From Chitinophaga flava (GTDB lineage Bacteria > Bacteroidota > Bacteroidia > Chitinophagales > Chitinophagaceae): a stretch of DNA of 64,000 nucleotides. Location: contig NZ_QFFJ01000001.1 of the NCBI RefSeq assembly GCF_003308995.1, forward strand, positions 3,906,001 through 3,970,000, given 5' to 3'. The position numbers were made by a program, and so were the translations under genes. Below the pieces are notes generated by a model that was not told where the DNA came from, did no database searches, and saw only the letters and a program-made list of their open reading frames with translations. This document shows positions 1 through 8,250 of this stretch, piece after piece. The number at the start of each line of letters is the position of its first letter. The first letter of the stretch is position 1.

Positions 1-386
1 TGATCATTAAAGCGGAAGCTGTGAATATGGCCATTCAGTGGCGCAAAAACAGGGGTGCCTGCTGCGCCCCAGACATCTATGCCCAGGTGCAGTCTGCGTG
101 GCTCTTCTCCGGCGTCAAAGTGAGGACTAACGGCGTAGATGGTCCGGTGTTCGCTGTATCCGCCAATGCCCAGCCGGCAACTGTTGGCCTTCAATGTTCG
201 CGTAATATAATTGCAGAACTTTTTGATATTGTTCAAAGTGGCTTTAGTCAGGATAGTGTTGCTGGCAGTAAAGTCCATGACCAATAACTGCTCATCCGGA
301 TGAATCAGAGCTATGACCGGCTTAAAGGTGGATTGATATTTCTTTAATACCTCCTGTAGCATATTTCGCTGGCTTAAACTGTACAT
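1..386 (-). CDS. M23-family metallopeptidase, N-terminal part (truncated by window edge)
   Basis: The reverse strand from an ATG at 386 is open to the window edge and gives about 128 residues. The last third reads RRLHLGIDVWGAAGTPVFAP, which matches the start of the M23 (LytM/lysostaphin) fold. There the H and D of HxGxD are the first two zinc ligands, followed by the glycine/proline-rich turn before the first strand. The preceding ~95 residues, with a YGIGGY/EHRTIY-type segment, resemble the N-terminal extension of cytoplasmic-looking M23 proteins of Bacteroidota. No signal peptide is visible. The remaining zinc ligands lie beyond the edge. It is divergent from the Lgt-like gene, with only 20 AT-rich bases between the two starts, so control regions must overlap coding sequence. 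The probable activity is cleavage of peptide cross-links in cell-wall material, but an inactive or regulatory role cannot be excluded from a fragment. Confidence 0.75.
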   Translation of the reverse strand, partial: MYSLSQRNMLQEVLKKYQSTFKPVIALIHPDEQLLVMDFTASNTILTKATLNNIKKFCNYITRTLKANSCRLGIGGYSEHRTIYAVSPHFDAGEEPRRLHLGIDVWGAAGTPVFAPLNGHIHSFRFND

Positions 387-406
387 CTAAATATAAATAT
401 TAATTT

Positions 407-1189
407 GTGTATAAAATAATCTGCTGGACTGTGGTATATCCTGTATATGTTTCCATCGCTTCTTTACATCTTCCATTACATGCTGTTATGGAAACACTGG
501 GTATGTTTATCGGTTTCCGGTATTTTTTGTATTTGCGCAAACGGCAGGGGGACCAGGTGTCGGGTGATAACCGTATCTGGTCTTTAATAGGCGCTACTTT
601 CGGAGCCTTGCTGGGCAGTCGTTTGCTGGGATCCCTGGAGAACCCTCCGGGCTTATGGCAGGCCGATCATCCGCTTTATTACATCTACCAGAACAAAACG
701 ATCGTGGGTGGGCTACTTGGTGGGTTGGCAGGAGTGGAAATAATCAAAAAAATTATTGGTGAACGCCAGTCTACCGGTGATCTCTTTACCTACCCGCTGA
801 TATTGGCTATGATTATCGGGCGGATAGGTTGTTTCAGCATGGGGATTTATGAAGAAACGTATGGTGTGCCTACTTCTTTACCCTGGGGGATGAACCTGGG
901 TGATGGTCTTCACCGGCATCCGGTGGCGCTATACGAGATCGTTTTTCTGTTGTTGTGGTGGCAGCTGTTTCGCTACCTGAGCCGGCGTTATGTGCTCGTC
1001 AGCGGTGGTCGTTTTAAACTCCTGATGATCGGTTATCTGTTGTTCCGCTTCCTGCTGGATTTTATCAAGCCCGGTTACCGTTTTGCTTTTGGACTCGGGT
1101 CTATACAACTGGCCTGCCTGGCTGGACTGATCTACTATTCACCGGTTATCTTTTCTCCTTCACGATTAATTCAGAAACAGTATGCCTGA
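407..1189 (+). CDS. Lgt-like (prolipoprotein diacylglyceryl transferase family) membrane protein, diverged active site
   Basis: A 260-residue polytopic membrane protein of the Lgt family (PF01790 type). It keeps the GRIG arginine motif (GRIGCFSMG), the RHPVALYEI motif and the C-terminal GYLLFRFLLDF segment. Compared with E. coli Lgt as I recall it, the HGGL box is VGGL (catalytic-loop His103 lost), Asn146 is Cys and Arg239 aligns with Lys. It therefore looks like a paralogue with altered chemistry, not the housekeeping enzyme. It starts at GTG (407); the next ATG would delete part of the first membrane segment. Its 3' end overlaps the following radical SAM gene by 8 bases, so the two are probably translationally coupled. 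It may handle a diacylglyceryl or phosphatidylglycerol-like lipid (inference). Confidence 0.8.
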   Translation: MYKIICWTVVYPVYVSIASLHLPLHAVMETLGMFIGFRYFLYLRKRQGDQVSGDNRIWSLIGATFGALLGSRLLGSLENPPGLWQADHPLYYIYQNKTIVGGLLGGLAGVEIIKKIIGERQSTGDLFTYPLILAMIIGRIGCFSMGIYEETYGVPTSLPWGMNLGDGLHRHPVALYEIVFLLLWWQLFRYLSRRYVLVSGGRFKLLMIGYLLFRFLLDFIKPGYRFAFGLGSIQLACLAGLIYYSPVIFSPSRLIQKQYA

Positions 1190-2588
1190 AAAAAATTATA
1201 CCTACTACGACTTTACAGTGAGCATCTGTAGTACCTGTTTACGGCGTGTAGACGCTAAAGTTATATTTGAAGATAACAAGGTGTTTATGTTAAAAAACTG
1301 CCCTGAACATGGGCGGGAAAAAGTGCTCATCGCTACGGATATTGATTATTATAAAAATACCCGTAACTATAACAAGCCTTCGGAAGCACCGCTGAAAACC
1401 AATACCCGCACACATTACGGCTGTCCATATGATTGTGGGCTATGTCAGGATCATGAACAACATTCCTGTCTTTCAGTGATAGAGGTGACAGATCGTTGTA
1501 ATCTTACCTGCCCTACCTGTTACGCGATGTCTTCACCACATTATGGCCGTCATCGTACGCTGGAAGAGATAGAACAGATGCTGGACATCATTGTGGCCAA
1601 CGAAGGACAGCCTGACGTAATACAGCTCAGTGGCGGGGAGCCCACCATACATCCACAGTTTTTTGAAATACTGGACATCGCCAAACGTAAGCCCATCAGG
1701 CATCTGATGATCAATACCAATGGTGTCCGGATTGCAAAGGACAAAGAATTTACCGCCAGACTGGCTACCTATATGCCCGATTTTGAAGTGTATCTTCAGT
1801 TCGATTCCTTCAAGCCGGAAGCTCTGGAACGGATGCGTGGGAAAGACCTAACCGATGTAAGAAAACAGGCACTGGAAAACCTGAATGAAGTAAATCTTAG
1901 CACCACGCTGGTGGTCACCTTACAGCGCGGCGTCAATGACGACGAGATGGGCAAAATCATTGACTATGCCCTGCAACAGCGATGTGTAAGAGGAGTTACT
2001 TTCCAGCCGGTACAGGTGGCAGGCCGTGCTGATGACTTTGATCCGGCTACTGATCGTATCACACTCACGGAAGTACGGCAGCGTATCCTCGAACAGTCAC
2101 CGGTATTTAATGCACATGATATTATACCGGTACCTTGTAATCCGGATGCGCTGGCCATGGCTTATGCGCTGAAAATAGAGGATAAGGTGTTTCCGCTGAC
2201 CCGTTTTGTAGATCCGGCTGTTCTGCTGAATAACAGTAAAAATACTATTGTATACGAACAAGATGAAAAGCTGCATCAGCATGTGCTTAAAATTTTCAGT
2301 ACGGGTATTTCCACTGATGCTGCCGTGTGTGATATGCAGTCTTTATTATGTTGTCTGCCGCAGGTACAGGCGCCGGGGCTGGATTACAACAATCTGTTCA
2401 GGATTGTGATCATGCGGTTTATTGATGCATATGATTTTGATGTAAGGGCAATCAAAAAGTCCTGCGTACATATTGTACATAAAGACGGAAGGATCATTCC
2501 TTTCGAAACGATGAACCTGTTTTACAGGGATGACAAAGAAGCTTATCTGAAAACGCTGCAACAGGAGCGTGAATCTATTCAGTTATAA
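1182..2588 (+). CDS. Radical SAM protein of the tetraether/membrane-spanning lipid synthase (Tes/MJ0619-like) family
   Basis: A 468-residue radical SAM enzyme. The SAM-binding cluster motif CNLTCPTCY has Cys106, Cys110 and Cys113. It is preceded by a Cys-rich segment (Cys16, 19, 40, then CPYDCGLCxxHEQHSC at 81-96) and followed by the GGEPT motif. The arrangement CPxDCGLC…H…C directly before the radical SAM motif is the signature of the Tes/MJ0619 family. In archaea these enzymes join lipid tails to make tetraether lipids, and bacterial homologues have been linked to membrane-spanning lipids; other members were annotated as pterin methyltransferases. The N-terminal CxxC…C region could bind an extra iron centre. 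Overlap with an Lgt-like gene and a following small membrane protein suggests a lipid substrate. The exact reaction is unknown. Confidence 0.82.
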   Translation: MPEKNYTYYDFTVSICSTCLRRVDAKVIFEDNKVFMLKNCPEHGREKVLIATDIDYYKNTRNYNKPSEAPLKTNTRTHYGCPYDCGLCQDHEQHSCLSVIEVTDRCNLTCPTCYAMSSPHYGRHRTLEEIEQMLDIIVANEGQPDVIQLSGGEPTIHPQFFEILDIAKRKPIRHLMINTNGVRIAKDKEFTARLATYMPDFEVYLQFDSFKPEALERMRGKDLTDVRKQALENLNEVNLSTTLVVTLQRGVNDDEMGKIIDYALQQRCVRGVTFQPVQVAGRADDFDPATDRITLTEVRQRILEQSPVFNAHDIIPVPCNPDALAMAYALKIEDKVFPLTRFVDPAVLLNNSKNTIVYEQDEKLHQHVLKIFSTGISTDAAVCDMQSLLCCLPQVQAPGLDYNNLFRIVIMRFIDAYDFDVRAIKKSCVHIVHKDGRIIPFETMNLFYRDDKEAYLKTLQQERESIQL

Positions 2589-2597
2589 TTGTTGCAT

Positions 2598-2879
2598 ATG
2601 AAACCTTTTACCAGAAAATTATTATGGACTTTACTGACACCACTGGGTATTGCACTGCTGATGGCTATTTCCGGTAGCGATGGTATTATGGGGGCTGGGT
2701 TGTTGTTATTGTTCGTTACACCAATGTATCTATTGGTGGGGCTTGTACTGGTTATGTTCTCGGACTCCGGTGTTGAAACGGGCAAAGCGCTGCTGTTGTC
2801 GTCGGGCATTATCCTGTTGGTAGGGTTGTCGACCTGTGGCCTTATTGTAAGTAATCTGCGTTTGGGTGGTATGCATTAG
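2598..2879 (+). CDS. Small integral membrane protein, function unknown
   Basis: A 93-residue hydrophobic protein beginning at ATG 2598; a longer frame would need tandem TTG codons at 2589. It has about three membrane segments: residues 8-25 (LLWTLLTPLGIALLMAI), 30-53 (GAGLLLLFVTPMYLLVG) and 66-85 (LLLSSGIILLVGLSTCGLIV), joined by very short loops. I recognise no family. It starts 9 bases after the radical SAM stop codon and a strong terminator follows, so it is the last gene of the Lgt-like/radical SAM operon. It may be an accessory subunit or a membrane anchor for that pathway. Confidence 0.6.
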   Translation: MKPFTRKLLWTLLTPLGIALLMAISGSDGIMGAGLLLLFVTPMYLLVGLVLVMFSDSGVETGKALLLSSGIILLVGLSTCGLIVSNLRLGGMH

Positions 2880-2913
2880 TTGTGGCTGATGGCCCAGGCT
2901 ATCATAGAAAAAT

Positions 2914-2948
2914 AAAGGGAGCAAAACACAGGTGTGTTTGCTCCCTTT
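2914..2948. terminator. Bidirectional intrinsic terminator between convergent genes
   Basis: The arms AAAGGGAGCAAA (2914-2925) and TTTGCTCCCTTT (2937-2948) form a perfect 12-bp stem, extended by ACAC/GTGT, with A-rich sequence on the left and T-rich on the right. It sits between the small membrane protein gene and leuS, which end facing each other, and can serve both. Confidence 0.85.
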
Positions 2949-2968
2949 GTTATTTGTTAAAGCGATCG

Positions 2969-5734
2969 TTAGACTACTATGTTGATCATTCTTCCTTTTA
3001 CGATGATCACTTTTTTAGGCTGTTTGCCGTCGAGCCATTTCTGTACTACTTCGCTGGCCAGTACTTCCTTTTCGATGGTGCTGTTGTCAGCGTCTAATGG
3101 GAGGCCCATTTCAGTACGGGTTTTACCGTTTACAGCAATTGGGTAGTTGAAGGCGCTTTCTTTCGTATAGGCTTCATTGTATACCGGATATGCTGCGTTC
3201 AGGATGCTGGTAGTATTTCCCAGTAAATGCCACAGTTCTTCGCAGAAGTGAGGTGCAAATGGTGTGAGCAGTACCAGCAATGGTTCCAGGATATCCCGTT
3301 TGCTGCATTTCAGTGTAGCCAGTTCGTTTACACAGATCATAAACTGGCTGACAGCCGTATTGTAGGAGAAGCTGTTTGTATCGCCATCAATTTTGTTGAT
3401 GGTTTTATGCAGTATTTTCAGCTCTTCCGGTGTAGGGGCGTCGTTGGTAACGATGAGTCCTTTATTTTCATCGGCAAACAGGCGCCACATTTTTTTGAGG
3501 AAGCGGTGTACGCCTTCTATGCCTTTGGTATCCCAGGGTTTGGACTGTTCTACAGGGCCCAGGAACATTTCGTACATACGGAAGGTGTCGGCGCCGAATT
3601 TATTTACGAGGTCGTTCGGGTTGACAGTATTGAACAGGCGTTTGCTCATTTTTTCCAGCAGGGTACCGCAGATATATTTACCATCTTCGAGGATAAAAGT
3701 AGCGTCAGCGTAGTCAGCTTTCCACTTTTTAAAGGCTTCCAGGTCTAATTCCACGCCGTCTACAATGTTTACGTCCACATGCAGCGCATCGGTTTCATAC
3801 TGGTCTTTCAGGCCATAGGAAACAAACTGCTGGGTACCACGGATACGGTATACCAGTCTGGAGCTGCCGCCAATCATCCCCTGGTTGATCAGTGATTTGA
3901 AAGGTTCATCAAATCCGATATGACCGAGGTCAAAGAGTGCTTTGGTCCACATGCGGGAGTAGAGCAGGTGTCCTACGGCATGTTCGGTACCGCCCACGTA
4001 TACATCTACCTGGTTCCAGTAGTCGGTAGCTTTGCGGTCGGCGAAGGTTGTGTTGTTGTGCGGATCCATGTAGCGGAGGAAATACCAGCTGCTGCCGGCA
4101 TATCCGGGCATGGTGTTGGTTTCCCTTTTTACATCGGGGGCTACGTTTACCCAGTCGGTGATGTTGGCCAGCGGGCCTTCACCTTCTTCTCCGGGTTTGT
4201 ACTGTTCTACGTAGGGCAGTTCCAGTGGCAGGTCTTTTTCGTCCATCGCGTAGGGAACACCGTCCTTAAACAGAATAGGGAATGGCTCGCCCCAGTAACG
4301 CTGACGGCTGAAGCCTGCGTCACGCATTTTATAGTTGATCTGGCGTTTGCCGATCTTCATTTCTTCCAGTTTGGAGATCACCGCGTCCATGGCGGCTTTC
4401 ATATCCATACCATTGAGGAAGCCGCTGTTTTGCAGCTGGGCATCTTTAGTAGGATTGGCTTCTTCGCCATTGAAGGCATCCCCGATGATGTTGGTGATGG
4501 GGATATTAAAATGACGGGCGAAGCCGAAGTCGCGCTGGTCGCCGCAGGGCACAGCCATGATGGCGCCGGTGCCGTAGCCGGCCAGTACGTATTCTGCAGT
4601 CCATACCGGTATCTCGCGGCCGTCGAATGGGTTGACAGCGTAGGCGCCGGTAAAGCAGCCGGTGATTTGTTTTACATCGGCCATACGTTCCCTTTCGGAG
4701 CGGCTTTGTACGTACTCCAGGTATTTTTCGATGGCTTCTTTTTGTTCCGGGGTAGTGATCTGTTGTACCAGCTCATGTTCCGGGGCAATCACCATGAAGT
4801 CTACACCGAAGATGGTGTCGGGCCGGGTGGTATATACTTCCAGGTGCTGGTCGGAGCCTTTCAGCGCGAATTTTATTTCGGCGCCCTGGCTTTTACCGAT
4901 CCAGTTGCGCTGCATTTCCTTCATGGCATCGCTGAAGTCTACGGTTTCCAGTCCTTCGAGGAGGCGGTTGGCGTACTCGGTGATGCGGAGGAACCACTGG
5001 CGCATTTTCTTTTTAATCACAGGGTGGCCACCACGTTCACTCACACCGTTGATTACTTCGTCATTGGCCAGTACAGTGCCGAGGGCAGCGCACCAGTTTA
5101 CTTCGGCGTAGTCCAGGAAAGCGAGGCGATACTGCATAAGGATTTCCCGCTGTTCCTTTTCGGAATAGCTTTTCCATGTTGCAGCGGTAAAGGAGCGCTG
5201 ACGGTCGCCGGGGCAGCCGTGGTTGCTGTTGCCTTCTTTTTCGAAGATGGCGGTCAGTGTGCTGATGGGCTCAGCTTTCTGGTTGATACGGTTAAACCAG
5301 CTTTCAAACAGCTGTAAAAAGATCCACTGGGTCCATTTATAGTAAGAAGGATCGCTGGTATTTACCTGGCGGTCCCAGTCATAGCAAAATCCGATATTAT
5401 CCAGCTGTTCCCGGAAGGCTTTGATGTTCTGGGCGGTGGTAACGGCCGGATGCTGGCCTGTTTCCAGGGCGTATTGTTCTGCCGGCAGGCCGAAGGCGTC
5501 GTACCCCATGGTATGTAGTACGTTATAACCTTTTAGCCTTTTATACCTTGCATAGATGTCTGTAGCGATGTAGCCCAAAGGATGCCCTACGTGTAGCCCT
5601 GCTCCGGAAGGGTAGGGGAACATGTCCAGCACATAACATTTGGGTTTGGGGCTGTCATTGCTGACTTTGTAAGCGTGGGACTCCTGCCATTGCTGTTGCC
5701 ACTTTTTTTCGATTGCCCTGAAATTGTATTCCAT
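2969..5734 (-). CDS. leuS: Leucyl-tRNA synthetase
   Basis: A 921-residue class I aminoacyl-tRNA synthetase that charges tRNA-Leu in the cytoplasm. The HIGH-type motif is HVGH (residues 48-51, in the context MFPYPSGAGLHVGHPLGY typical of LeuRS). The KMSKR loop is at 695-699. An editing (CP1) domain occupies roughly residues 225-420, followed by the MPGYAGSSWYFLRY segment. The insert just before KMSKR, containing DVNIVDG, is typical of Bacteroidota LeuRS. The start at MEYNFRAIEKKW (ATG 5732-5734) fits family alignments; an upstream in-frame start would add 15 unrelated residues. It is monocistronic, ends at a bidirectional terminator, and has a 258-bp gap upstream shared with ftsX. Confidence 0.97.
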   Translation of the reverse strand: MEYNFRAIEKKWQQQWQESHAYKVSNDSPKPKCYVLDMFPYPSGAGLHVGHPLGYIATDIYARYKRLKGYNVLHTMGYDAFGLPAEQYALETGQHPAVTTAQNIKAFREQLDNIGFCYDWDRQVNTSDPSYYKWTQWIFLQLFESWFNRINQKAEPISTLTAIFEKEGNSNHGCPGDRQRSFTAATWKSYSEKEQREILMQYRLAFLDYAEVNWCAALGTVLANDEVINGVSERGGHPVIKKKMRQWFLRITEYANRLLEGLETVDFSDAMKEMQRNWIGKSQGAEIKFALKGSDQHLEVYTTRPDTIFGVDFMVIAPEHELVQQITTPEQKEAIEKYLEYVQSRSERERMADVKQITGCFTGAYAVNPFDGREIPVWTAEYVLAGYGTGAIMAVPCGDQRDFGFARHFNIPITNIIGDAFNGEEANPTKDAQLQNSGFLNGMDMKAAMDAVISKLEEMKIGKRQINYKMRDAGFSRQRYWGEPFPILFKDGVPYAMDEKDLPLELPYVEQYKPGEEGEGPLANITDWVNVAPDVKRETNTMPGYAGSSWYFLRYMDPHNNTTFADRKATDYWNQVDVYVGGTEHAVGHLLYSRMWTKALFDLGHIGFDEPFKSLINQGMIGGSSRLVYRIRGTQQFVSYGLKDQYETDALHVDVNIVDGVELDLEAFKKWKADYADATFILEDGKYICGTLLEKMSKRLFNTVNPNDLVNKFGADTFRMYEMFLGPVEQSKPWDTKGIEGVHRFLKKMWRLFADENKGLIVTNDAPTPEELKILHKTINKIDGDTNSFSYNTAVSQFMICVNELATLKCSKRDILEPLLVLLTPFAPHFCEELWHLLGNTTSILNAAYPVYNEAYTKESAFNYPIAVNGKTRTEMGLPLDADNSTIEKEVLASEVVQKWLDGKQPKKVIIVKGRMINIVV

Positions 5735-5992
5735 ATATGAGTGTAGATGAGCAGTAAGCAACGGATATAGACAATACATCCGGGCTTTACCGCGTTATCA
5801 GTTATAATTTAAAAATCGGATTATGCCGTTTCAGCAAAATAATGTTAAAAATATTAATACAGCAATGTCATCCCCCAACATCTTTATATATTGCCGTTTT
5901 CTTAACATATTACGTTGCCAGTAACCTAAGGGACTGGCAAAATTACACATAACTGCTAATTTTTATTATTTTCGCCGATAAACTGCAGATTA

Positions 5993-6865
5993 ATGGCGCA
6001 ATCCGGGAAATCATCAGCAAAGAAGTCTAAACCGTCCTACCTCTACTCCATTATTGGAGTAGCACTGGTATTGTTTTCATTGGGTACCCTGGGTCTTGTG
6101 GTAATCCATGCCAGCAAGCTTAGCAAGTACTTTAAGGAAAGTATTGAAGTACAGGTTATCCTGAGAGATAATGTAAAAGAAACCCAGGCCCTGGCGCTGC
6201 GCGATTCTATCGCCCATAAGCCATATATAAAAACAATTGAATATGTGTCCAAGGATATGGCGGCCCAGCGCTTCAAAAAGGATTTTGGAGAAGATTTTAT
6301 ACAGCTGTTGCAGTATAACCCATTGTATGCCAGTATTAATATAAAAGCTAACGCTAACTATGTTAATAATGACAGTCTGAAAGTGATTGAAAACAACCTC
6401 ACGCAGCAGAGCATTGTGCGGGAGATATCCTATCAGCGTACACTGGTGAGCAAACTGAATGAAAACGTCAACAAAATAGGAATGGTGATCCTGATTATCA
6501 GCTGTCTGCTGGCACTGGTGGTCATCTTCCTGATCGATAATACGATCCGCCTGGCTATGTTCAGCAACCGTTTCCTGATCAAAACCATGCAGATGGTGGG
6601 TGCTACCCGCTGGTTTATCGCCAAACCGTTTGATCTCCGCAGCGTTGCCAATGGTGCTATCAGCGCACTGATTGCTATTGCCGGTCTGGTGGCCATTCTG
6701 TCGTTTGCAGATAAAGCCCTGCCGGAGCTCAACGGATTGCGGGACAACGTGATGATAGCCCTGCTTTTCCTGGGCATGATCGTCGTAGGTATCGCCATCT
6801 CCCTGTTCAGTACTCACCGCTCCGTAATGAAATACCTGCGGCTCAAACTGGACGATCTTTATTAA
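5993..6865 (+). CDS. ftsX: Cell division ABC-transporter-like permease FtsX
   Basis: A 290-residue membrane protein with the FtsX layout. There is a cytoplasmic lysine-rich N-terminus, a first membrane segment at about 17-40 (YLYSIIGVALVLFSLGTLGL) and a periplasmic domain from about 45 to 165. Three C-terminal membrane segments follow, with the family KTMQMVGATRWFIAKPF coupling helix at about 197-215. FtsX pairs with the ATPase FtsE to activate peptidoglycan hydrolases at the division septum; ftsE is not in this window, as is common in Bacteroidota. It is followed within 28 bases by a DUF3098 gene and then uppP. A weak -7-like TATTTTCG lies at 5967-5974, 19 bases before the ATG. Confidence 0.93.
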   Translation: MAQSGKSSAKKSKPSYLYSIIGVALVLFSLGTLGLVVIHASKLSKYFKESIEVQVILRDNVKETQALALRDSIAHKPYIKTIEYVSKDMAAQRFKKDFGEDFIQLLQYNPLYASINIKANANYVNNDSLKVIENNLTQQSIVREISYQRTLVSKLNENVNKIGMVILIISCLLALVVIFLIDNTIRLAMFSNRFLIKTMQMVGATRWFIAKPFDLRSVANGAISALIAIAGLVAILSFADKALPELNGLRDNVMIALLFLGMIVVGIAISLFSTHRSVMKYLRLKLDDLY

Positions 6866-6893
6866 TGCATCATCATCATAACAAATAAACACT

Positions 6894-7196
6894 ATGGCTA
6901 TGGCTAAAGAAACACTCAGATCTACTGTGACCAAGGACGCCCCCCAGGCATCCCATCCAGTGACCGACAGCCGCCCTATTTTCCCGAAAGAGAACTACAA
7001 ATACATGCTGGCTGGCATCGTAGTGATTGTATTGGGCTTTTTTCTCATGATGGGAGGCAACAGTAATGATCCCAATGCTTTCAAACCGGAAGAAGTATAC
7101 AGCTTTCGTCGTATCACGCTGGCACCTATCGTAATTGTGCTGGGCCTGCTGATAGAGGTGTATGCCATCATGGCTCGTCCTAAAACCAAAGAGTAG
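6894..7196 (+). CDS. DUF3098 family membrane protein
   Basis: A 100-residue protein with two membrane segments, about residues 40-58 (YMLAGIVVIVLGFFLMMGG) and 76-95 (LAPIVIVLGLLIEVYAIM), and a hydrophilic N-terminus of about 35 residues. The sequence between them (NDPNAFKPEEVYSFRRI) is characteristic of DUF3098, a Bacteroidota family of unknown function. Its usual place between ftsX and uppP suggests a role in envelope growth or division, but no activity is established. The start is the first of two close ATG codons (6894 and 6900). A terminator-like hairpin follows. Confidence 0.88.
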   Translation: MAMAKETLRSTVTKDAPQASHPVTDSRPIFPKENYKYMLAGIVVIVLGFFLMMGGNSNDPNAFKPEEVYSFRRITLAPIVIVLGLLIEVYAIMARPKTKE

Positions 7197-7222
7197 TTTT
7201 GCAGCCAACGAATATATTTTAC

Positions 7223-7250
7223 AGCGATGATGCCCTCATCGCTTTTTTTT
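7223..7250 (+). terminator. Intrinsic terminator between DUF3098 and uppP
   Basis: AGCGATGA (7223-7230) and TCATCGCT (7236-7243) form a perfect 8-bp stem with loop TGCCC, followed by a run of T to 7250. It should at least partly separate ftsX-DUF3098 transcription from uppP, whose ATG is 26 bases downstream. Confidence 0.7.
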
Positions 7251-7275
7251 ATCACTTTTAACCATACTTGATTTA

Positions 7276-8076
7276 ATGAACTTTTTCCATGCCATCATTA
7301 TTGCCATCGTAGAAGGGCTGACTGAATTTCTGCCGATCTCCTCTACTGGTCATATGATTATTGTAAGCTCGTTGCTGGGTATTAGCAAGGATGAATTTAC
7401 CAAACTGTTTGAAGTAGTGATCCAGCTGGGCGCTATTCTGGCCGTGGTGGTATTGTACTGGAGGAAATTTCTGGTTTTTGATAAAAACAGGATCAGTTTT
7501 TATGTGAAGTTGATTGTAGCCGTGATACCTGCCCTCATCGCCGGTTATCTCTTCAGTGATAAAATAGACCAGCTGCTGGAAAGCCCGCTTACAGTGGGCA
7601 TTACCCTGCTGCTCGGCGGTATCGTATTGTTGTTTGTGGACAATTGGTTCCAGCAACCAACAATCGACACAGATGAGAAAGTAGGCATCTTTGCAGCCCT
7701 GCGTATCGGCTTTTTCCAGTGCCTGGCGCTGGTGCCCGGTGTTAGCCGTAGTGCCGCTTCCATCATTGGCGGTATGCAACAGAAGCTTACCCGCAGTGAA
7801 GCAGCCGAATTCTCTTTCTTCCTGGCGGTACCTACCATGGCTGCAGCCACTGGTTACAAACTGCTGAAAGGGAAAGAGCTGCTGATGGCTCACCCGGAAA
7901 ATCTGAAACTGCTGCTGGTGGGTAACATCGTAGCTTTTGTAGTGGCCATGGGCGCTATCAAGTTCTTTATCGGTGCCTTAAAAAAATATGGTTTCAAAAT
8001 GTGGGGTTACTACCGCATTATTGTAGGCGCTATTATTATCGGTGCTATTCTGATGGGTTATTCCCTGGAACTGTAA
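7276..8076 (+). CDS. uppP: Undecaprenyl-diphosphate phosphatase (BacA/UppP)
   Basis: A 266-residue polytopic inner-membrane enzyme that dephosphorylates undecaprenyl pyrophosphate to recycle the lipid carrier for peptidoglycan and polysaccharide synthesis. Both family motifs are present: AIVEGLTEFLPISSTGH (residues 11-27, with the (E/Q)xxxE glutamates and the PISSTGH serine/histidine) and PGVSRSAASI (about residues 155-164, with the catalytic-region arginine). The length is normal. It follows ftsX and DUF3098, linking cell-wall lipid cycling to division genes. Its TAA stop (8074-8076) is also the first three bases of the long inverted repeat that separates it from ald. Confidence 0.96.
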   Translation: MNFFHAIIIAIVEGLTEFLPISSTGHMIIVSSLLGISKDEFTKLFEVVIQLGAILAVVVLYWRKFLVFDKNRISFYVKLIVAVIPALIAGYLFSDKIDQLLESPLTVGITLLLGGIVLLFVDNWFQQPTIDTDEKVGIFAALRIGFFQCLALVPGVSRSAASIIGGMQQKLTRSEAAEFSFFLAVPTMAAATGYKLLKGKELLMAHPENLKLLLVGNIVAFVVAMGAIKFFIGALKKYGFKMWGYYRIIVGAIIIGAILMGYSLEL

Positions 8077-8250
8077 CTGTGATGGATGTGATAAATACTG
8101 ATGCTCCTGATAGAGCGGAGATATGAGCGAAGATGAACGCGATATCTTATTGATAAAAACAAAGAACCCATTGATTTTACATCAATGGGTTCTTTGTTTT
8201 TATCTTCACTCCATCAGGAGCATCAGTATTTATCACATCCATCACAGTTA
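8074..8250. repeat. Composite inverted-repeat element, copy A, with nested terminator hairpin
   Basis: The outer arms 8074-8111 and 8213-8250 are perfect 38-bp inverted repeats containing GATGCTCCTGAT. The left arm begins exactly with the uppP TAA and the right arm ends exactly with the ald stop (TTA on this strand). Inside is a perfect 24-bp hairpin (8152-8175 / 8181-8204, loop TTTAC) with T-runs on both sides, which should terminate transcription from both directions. The same architecture recurs at 30580-30746 and 61914-62076. Confidence 0.9.

Noticed and set aside
21..287. An 88-residue plus-strand frame at the left edge.
   Set aside because: The minus strand over the same bases encodes the HLGID-type M23 peptidase segment, which is the credible gene.
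3920..5317. A 465-residue open frame on the plus strand opposite leuS.
   Set aside because: It is fully antisense to a clear leuS and has the composition of a reverse-complement shadow (Phe/Gly/Val-rich, no motifs). GC-rich third codon positions of leuS create it.
5919..5938. Inverted CCAGT…ACTGG before ftsX as an operator.
   Set aside because: Five-base arms are too short to support a claim.
8074..8250. The composite repeat as an insertion sequence or MITE with terminal repeats.
   Set aside because: No transposase is seen, no target duplication is visible, and the arms coincide with stop codons, so a mobile origin is possible but cannot be claimed.
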